A stretch of 64,000 nucleotides of DNA from JBPCOI01 sp051000395 (GTDB taxonomy: Bacteria; Actinomycetota; Actinomycetes; Mycobacteriales; Jatrophihabitantaceae): positions 1-64,000 of the forward strand of contig JBPCOI010000061.1 of NCBI GenBank assembly GCA_051000395.1. Direction: 5' to 3'. The position numbers and the translations under genes were made by a program. Under the pieces are notes generated by a model that was not told the origin of the DNA, did not search any database, and saw only the letters and a program-made list of their open reading frames with translations. Below, in pieces: positions 60,180 to 64,000 of this stretch (its first letter is position 1; the number at the start of each line of letters is the position of its first letter).

Positions 60180-60512
60180 ATGCACGAGCTGGCTGTCGCG
60201 CAGAGCGTGATCGAGGCGATCACCGCGAAGACCGGCGAGGACCGGGTCCAGGAGGTGCGCCTCGAGGTGGGCCGGCTCTCGGGCGTCTCGGTGGACTCGC
60301 TTCGGTTCTGCTTCGAGCTCGCGGCAGCGCAGACCGGCGTCGACGGGGCGCGGCTGGACATCGAGGAACCCGCCGGCCGGGCCCGCTGCCTGACCTGCGG
60401 CGAGGAGTTCTTGCTGGCGGACCTGATCCTGCTCTGCGCCTGCGGCAGCGCGGACGTGCGCGTGCTCGCGGGCGCCGAGCTGCGGATCCTCTCGATCGAG
60501 GTGAGCCGGTAG
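60180..60512 (+). CDS. hypA: Nickel-insertion protein HypA
   Basis: Brings Ni to the large subunit with HypB. The 110-residue protein begins MHELAVAQSVIEAI (His2 and Glu3 bind Ni) and has RARCLTCGEEFLLADLILLCACGSADVRVLAGAELRILSIEV. The zinc site is Cys70, Cys73, Cys86 and Cys88, so the second pair is CxC instead of the usual CxxC. RBS GGGAGAGGG. It ends directly before hypB. Confidence 0.93.
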   Translation: MHELAVAQSVIEAITAKTGEDRVQEVRLEVGRLSGVSVDSLRFCFELAAAQTGVDGARLDIEEPAGRARCLTCGEEFLLADLILLCACGSADVRVLAGAELRILSIEVSR

Positions 60513-61331
60513 ATGTGCGCCACCTGCGGCTGCTCCGACGAGTCCGGGGTGCGCGTCGTCGACCTGCGGCCCGGGGCGGTCGGCGCACCGCACACCCACG
60601 CCGCCGGGCACACCCACAGCCACGGTCCCGAGCACAGCCACGGGCCCGAGCACAGCCGTCCCGAAGTGGGCGCCCATGCCGAGACGATCACCCTGGAGCA
60701 GCGCGTCCTCGCCAAGAACGACGAGCTCGCCGCGCACAACCGCGGCTGGCTCGACGCGCGCGCGACGGTGGCGGTCAACCTGATGAGTTCGCCGGGCTCC
60801 GGCAAGACGACGTTGCTCGAGCGCACGGTGCGCGAGCTGGCCGAGTCCGTGCCGGTGTGCGTCGTCGAGGGGGACCAGGAGACGACCTTCGACGCGGAGC
60901 GCATCCGGGCGGCCGGCGCCCCGGTGCTGCAGGTCAACACCGGTTCGGGCTGCCACCTCGACGCCGCGATGCTGCGCACCGCGCTGCACACTCTCGATCC
61001 CGCCGGCGGAGTCGTGCTGATCGAGAACGTCGGCAACCTGGTTTGCCCGGCGCTGTTCGATCTCGGCGAGAGCGCCCGCGTAGTGATCATGTCGGTGACG
61101 GAGGGGGCGGACAAGCCGTTGAAGTACCCGCACATCTTCGCGTCCGCGACCGTCGTCGTCCTCAACAAGATCGACTTGCTGCCGTACGTCGATTTCGACG
61201 TCGCCCGCTTCGAACACGACGTCGCGCTGATCAACCCGCGGGCGCAGGTCATGCACGTCTCGGCAACCAGGGGCGACGGGCTCGAGCACTGGCGCGAGTG
61301 GTTGATGTCGTGCGGCGAGCAAGCCGGCTAG
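60513..61331 (+). CDS. hypB: Nickel-inserting GTPase HypB
   Basis: The 272-residue GTPase has N-terminal MCATCGC (Cys2, Cys5, Cys7; high-affinity Ni) and a His-rich stretch between residues 27 and 55 (nine His) for nickel storage. The G domain has NLMSSPGSGKTTLLERT, VCVVEGDQETTFDAERIR, VLIENVGNLVCPA, and NKID. Starts with no gap after hypA. It ends the maturation block. Confidence 0.95.
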   Translation: MCATCGCSDESGVRVVDLRPGAVGAPHTHAAGHTHSHGPEHSHGPEHSRPEVGAHAETITLEQRVLAKNDELAAHNRGWLDARATVAVNLMSSPGSGKTTLLERTVRELAESVPVCVVEGDQETTFDAERIRAAGAPVLQVNTGSGCHLDAAMLRTALHTLDPAGGVVLIENVGNLVCPALFDLGESARVVIMSVTEGADKPLKYPHIFASATVVVLNKIDLLPYVDFDVARFEHDVALINPRAQVMHVSATRGDGLEHWREWLMSCGEQAG

Positions 61332-61381
61332 GGACCTGCTCGAATATACTGCGAAGGAGCGCGTAGACGGGGGCGGCCTGG

Positions 61382-62260
61382 ATGGACATCGACGGTGGCG
61401 GCCGCGACCGTGAGGTCCGCTTCGCACCCCTCGGCGCGCGCCCGCTGGAAGCAATCGCCCGCCTCGTCCGCACGATCGGCGCTCAGGAGAGCGTGCAGGG
61501 CACTGTCGCGGCGGCCGGACGGCTGAGCATCCGGATCGTGCCGGGAACGCAAGCTTCGAGCGTGGTCGTACAGCGCCGGGCAGACCGGTTCCGCACGATG
61601 TGTGCCAGCGCCGAGTTGGCAGGCGAGTGCGACGCGGCGCAGAACCGGCTCTCCGACGGACCGTGCCTGGATGCCCTGAGCGGCGACGCCCGTCGCGTGC
61701 GCGCCGACGACCTGCGCTCGGACGACCGGTGGCCGCGGCTGGCCGAGCTGTCCAACGGCGACGGGGTGCGCAGCGTGCTCTCGGTGCGCCTGGAGACGGA
61801 ACTGGACACCGAGCAGGATCGCTACGGCCTGAACCTGTATTCGCGCCAGCCGGCCGCCTTCGACGAGTCCTCGGAGCTGGCACTCGACATCTTCGCGGCC
61901 CACGCGTCGGCGGCGCTGCGCGCGGCCGTCAGCCGCGAACAAGTGCTGAACCTGCACCGCGCGCTGCAGAGCAACCGGGACATCGGCGTCGCCATGGGCA
62001 TCCTCATGGCGCACCGCAAGATCACCCGCATGCAGGCCTACGACCTGCTTCGGCGCGCGAGTCAGCACAGCCAGCGCAAGCTGGCAGCGATCGCGATAGA
62101 GGTGGCCGACACCGGAATCCTGGACTTCGGGTGGGGTCACGACGCCCTCGGCAGCGCCAGCGCGGGAGTTGCGGCGCTGGACGCGCCGGCGATCATCGCC
62201 GACGCGGTCGGCTCGTCCCTGCTCGGCGAGCCGCGATCGAGGGATGAGCGCCGCGGGTAG
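61382..62260 (+). CDS. GAF-ANTAR RNA-binding antiterminator
   Basis: A 292-residue regulator. The N-terminal GAF domain (about residues 40-185) includes VVQRRADRFRTMCASAELAGECDAAQNRLSDGPCLDAL. The C-terminal ANTAR domain (residues 190-245) reads LNLHRALQSNRDIGVAMGILMAHRKITRMQAYDLLRRASQHSQRKLAAIAIEVAD, which binds paired-hairpin RNA. It lies 50 bases after hypB and may regulate nearby or distant operons by antitermination (inference). Confidence 0.88.
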   Translation: MDIDGGGRDREVRFAPLGARPLEAIARLVRTIGAQESVQGTVAAAGRLSIRIVPGTQASSVVVQRRADRFRTMCASAELAGECDAAQNRLSDGPCLDALSGDARRVRADDLRSDDRWPRLAELSNGDGVRSVLSVRLETELDTEQDRYGLNLYSRQPAAFDESSELALDIFAAHASAALRAAVSREQVLNLHRALQSNRDIGVAMGILMAHRKITRMQAYDLLRRASQHSQRKLAAIAIEVADTGILDFGWGHDALGSASAGVAALDAPAIIADAVGSSLLGEPRSRDERRG

Positions 62261-62269
62261 GAGTGCTGG

Positions 62270-62923
62270 GTGAGCAATCCGCAGCTACCCGGCGTGCTCG
62301 GCAACCTCGGTCCGGTCTTGGATCACTACGGCTACCTCGCCGTCGCCGGGTTCATCGCCCTGGAGGACTTCGGCATCCCGCTGCCGGGGGAGACGGTGCT
62401 CATAGCTGCGGCGGTGTACGCGGGCGCCGGCAAGCTCAACATCGTCCTGCTCGGCATCGTCGCGGTCGCCGCTGCGGTGCTGGGCGACAACGTGGGCTTC
62501 GCCATCGGTCACTTCGGCGGCCGGCGCCTGGTGCTGCGCTTCGGCAAGTACGTCCTGCTCACCGAGCACCGCCTGGACAAGGCCGAGGACTTCGTCGACC
62601 GGCACGGCGGCAAGATCGTGACGATCGCGCGCTTCATTGAGGGGCTGCGCCAGGCCAACGGCATCGTCGCGGGCATCGCGGGCATGCCGTGGCTGCGCTT
62701 TCTCGCGTTCAACCTGCTCGGCGCCGTGCTGTGGGTCGGGGTGTGGTCCACGCTGGGCTACGTGGCTGGCGGCCACATCGGCACGATCTACGCTCAGTTC
62801 CAGCACTACCTGATCTACATCGGCATCGCGGTCGCGGTACTCGTGCTGGGCTTGATCGTACGAGCCGTGCTGCACCGGCGTCGGGCATCGTCGGTCAGCG
62901 AGCAGGAGGGTTCGGATGCCTGA
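62270..62923 (+). CDS. DedA-family membrane protein
   Basis: A 217-residue polytopic protein with the DedA signature: FIALEDFGIPLPGETVLIAAAVYAGAGKLN, VLGDNVGFAIGHFGGRRLVLRFGKYVLL, and IARFIEGLRQANGIVAGIAGMPWLRFLAFNLLGAVLWVGVWSTLGYVAG. DedA proteins are thought to flip polyprenyl or other phospholipids across the membrane. GTG start. The next gene starts within its 3' end. Confidence 0.92.
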   Translation: MSNPQLPGVLGNLGPVLDHYGYLAVAGFIALEDFGIPLPGETVLIAAAVYAGAGKLNIVLLGIVAVAAAVLGDNVGFAIGHFGGRRLVLRFGKYVLLTEHRLDKAEDFVDRHGGKIVTIARFIEGLRQANGIVAGIAGMPWLRFLAFNLLGAVLWVGVWSTLGYVAGGHIGTIYAQFQHYLIYIGIAVAVLVLGLIVRAVLHRRRASSVSEQEGSDA

Positions 62924-64000
62924 TCCGGAGACAGAGGCTGATCCGCGGCGGTGGAAGGCGCTCGGAATCTGCCTCGTCGGCGGTTTCATGGTGCTGCTCG
63001 ACGTGTCGATCGTGAACGTCGCGCTCCCGTCGATCCGGACCGGACTGCACGCGAGCGAGAGCGACCTGCAGTGGGTGCTCTCCGGCTACGCGCTGACGTT
63101 CGGGCTGCTGCTGGTCCCGGCCGGCCGCCTCGGCGATACCAGGGGGCGGCGCACGATGTTCGTCGCGGCGCTGGCCGTGTTCACGCTGGCCAGCGCGGCG
63201 TGCGGTGCCGCGCTGAGCAGCACCTGGCTGGTGTTCGCCCGGCTTGCTCAGGGGCTGGCGGGCGGTGCGCTCACGCCGCAGATCAGCGCGCTGATTCAGC
63301 AGATGTTCTCCGGACGCGAGCGCGGTAAGGCCTTCGGCATCTTCGGATCGGTGGTGGGCATCTCCACGGCCATCGGCCCGCTGCTCGGAGGCCTGCTGAT
63401 CCAGGCGTTCGGGACGCACGAGGGCTGGCGCTTCGTGTTCTGGGTGAACCTGCCGATCGGTGCGGTCGTGCTCCCGATCGCGTGGCGGCTGCTGCCAGGT
63501 CCCGAGCCCCGCGACCGGGCCCAGCGCCACGATCTCGACCCCGTCGGCGTGCTGCTGCTCGGCGGCGGCATCGCGCTGTTGCTGCTGCCGCTGGTGCAAG
63601 AGCAGCAGTGGAAGGGCAACGCGAAATGGCTGCTGGTGCTCGCCGCGGCGCTGCTGCTCGCCGGCTTCGTGTGGTGGGACAAGCGCTATGCGCGGCGCGG
63701 GCGGGAGCCGCTCGTCGACCTGCGACTGTTCCGCACCAGGACCTACGCCTTCGGCACCGCCATGATCACGCTGTACTTTGCCGGATTCACCCCGCTGTTC
63801 TTCGTGTTCACGCTCTTCGTGCAGAACGGGCTGGCCTACAGCGCGCTGCTCGCGGGTGTGGCGATCGTGCCCTTCGCGCTGGGCTCGGGTGTCGCCGCCG
63901 GGATCGGCGGGCGCGTCGTGTACCGCTACGGACGCCCGCTGGTGGCGGTGGGCCTGGTGCTGGTCGTCGTCGGCCTGGCGGCGTCGATCCTGGCGGTGCA
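62916..64000 (+). CDS. MFS (DHA2-type) efflux transporter, partial
   Basis: The first 361 residues of a larger transporter that continues past the right edge. It has the DHA2 (14-TM) features: WKALGICLVGGFMVLLDVSIVNVALPSI (motif D1), GRLGDTRGRRTMFV (motif A), FARLAQGLAGGALTPQISALIQQMF and GPLLGGLLIQAFG (motif C-like). RBS AGGAGGG and ATG at 62916, overlapping DedA by eight bases. Substrate unknown; drug or lipid export is typical. Confidence 0.88.
   Translation, partial: MPDPETEADPRRWKALGICLVGGFMVLLDVSIVNVALPSIRTGLHASESDLQWVLSGYALTFGLLLVPAGRLGDTRGRRTMFVAALAVFTLASAACGAALSSTWLVFARLAQGLAGGALTPQISALIQQMFSGRERGKAFGIFGSVVGISTAIGPLLGGLLIQAFGTHEGWRFVFWVNLPIGAVVLPIAWRLLPGPEPRDRAQRHDLDPVGVLLLGGGIALLLLPLVQEQQWKGNAKWLLVLAAALLLAGFVWWDKRYARRGREPLVDLRLFRTRTYAFGTAMITLYFAGFTPLFFVFTLFVQNGLAYSALLAGVAIVPFALGSGVAAGIGGRVVYRYGRPLVAVGLVLVVVGLAASILAV

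Overview
This window is chromosomal DNA from a high-GC actinobacterium. The evidence is the GC-rich third codon positions, the many GTG starts and ATGA/GTGA overlaps, and housekeeping gene orders typical of the class: era, recO, uppS, glyS, a dihydrouridine synthase gene, ppdK, dgt and dnaG. A Frankiales/Jatrophihabitans-like lineage is a reasonable guess, but nothing here fixes it. Proteins suggest an aerobic organism that uses aromatic acids and traces of H2.

Region 1 (1-18.5 kb) is mostly core genome. It has a catalase with its Fur-type regulator, Era, RecO, undecaprenyl/decaprenyl diphosphate synthase, a PAP2 phosphatase, glycyl-tRNA synthetase and a tRNA-dihydrouridine synthase. A fatty-acid desaturase pairs with its ferredoxin reductase, followed by pyruvate phosphate dikinase, dGTPase and DNA primase. 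It ends with tRNA-Asn(GTT).

Region 2 (18.5-31 kb), right after the tRNA, is an accessory zone full of broken genes. It holds three decayed copies of an unnamed small membrane-protein gene, a frameshifted zinc-ribbon gene and a dead Phd/RelE pair. Intact toxin-antitoxin pairs (VapBC, HicAB) and an SPFH protein with a small RHH partner sit among them. A type I restriction system is ruined three ways: HsdR has an in-frame stop, HsdM and HsdS are fused by an internal deletion, and a frameshifted DUF222/HNH gene lies between the two parts. Reading frames outside this zone are clean, so the lesions look like real decay.

Region 3 (31-43.8 kb) carries a secreted Asp-box protein and a benzoate box operon: a PaaX-type regulator, BoxC, BoxB, benzoate-CoA ligase and an amidohydrolase. 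BoxA and BoxD are absent from the window. An XdhC-like protein, an anti-sigma-type ATPase, a STAS protein, MalQ and a hemerythrin follow.

Region 4 (43.8-61.3 kb) is a complete locus for a group 1h (Hhy, 'actinobacterial', formerly group 5) high-affinity [NiFe]-hydrogenase. The first block is hypF, a SIS-HypC fusion gene, a second SIS gene, hypE, hypC, hypD, two unnamed genes and a helix-turn-helix gene. A hairpin containing both stop codons separates this block from a divergent HypC-like gene. Nested inverted repeats and a promoter precede hhyS and hhyL. Downstream come a NifU-Rieske fusion, DUF5947, a DUF6084-like gene, a 485-residue unknown, a one-TM micro-protein, two acidic disordered proteins, the maturation protease, hypC, hypA and hypB. 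In this scheme HypA-F build the NiFe(CN)2CO site, the protease trims HhyL, and the NifU-Rieske protein is a candidate for cluster delivery or electron transfer.

The window ends with a GAF-ANTAR regulator, a DedA protein and the start of an MFS transporter.
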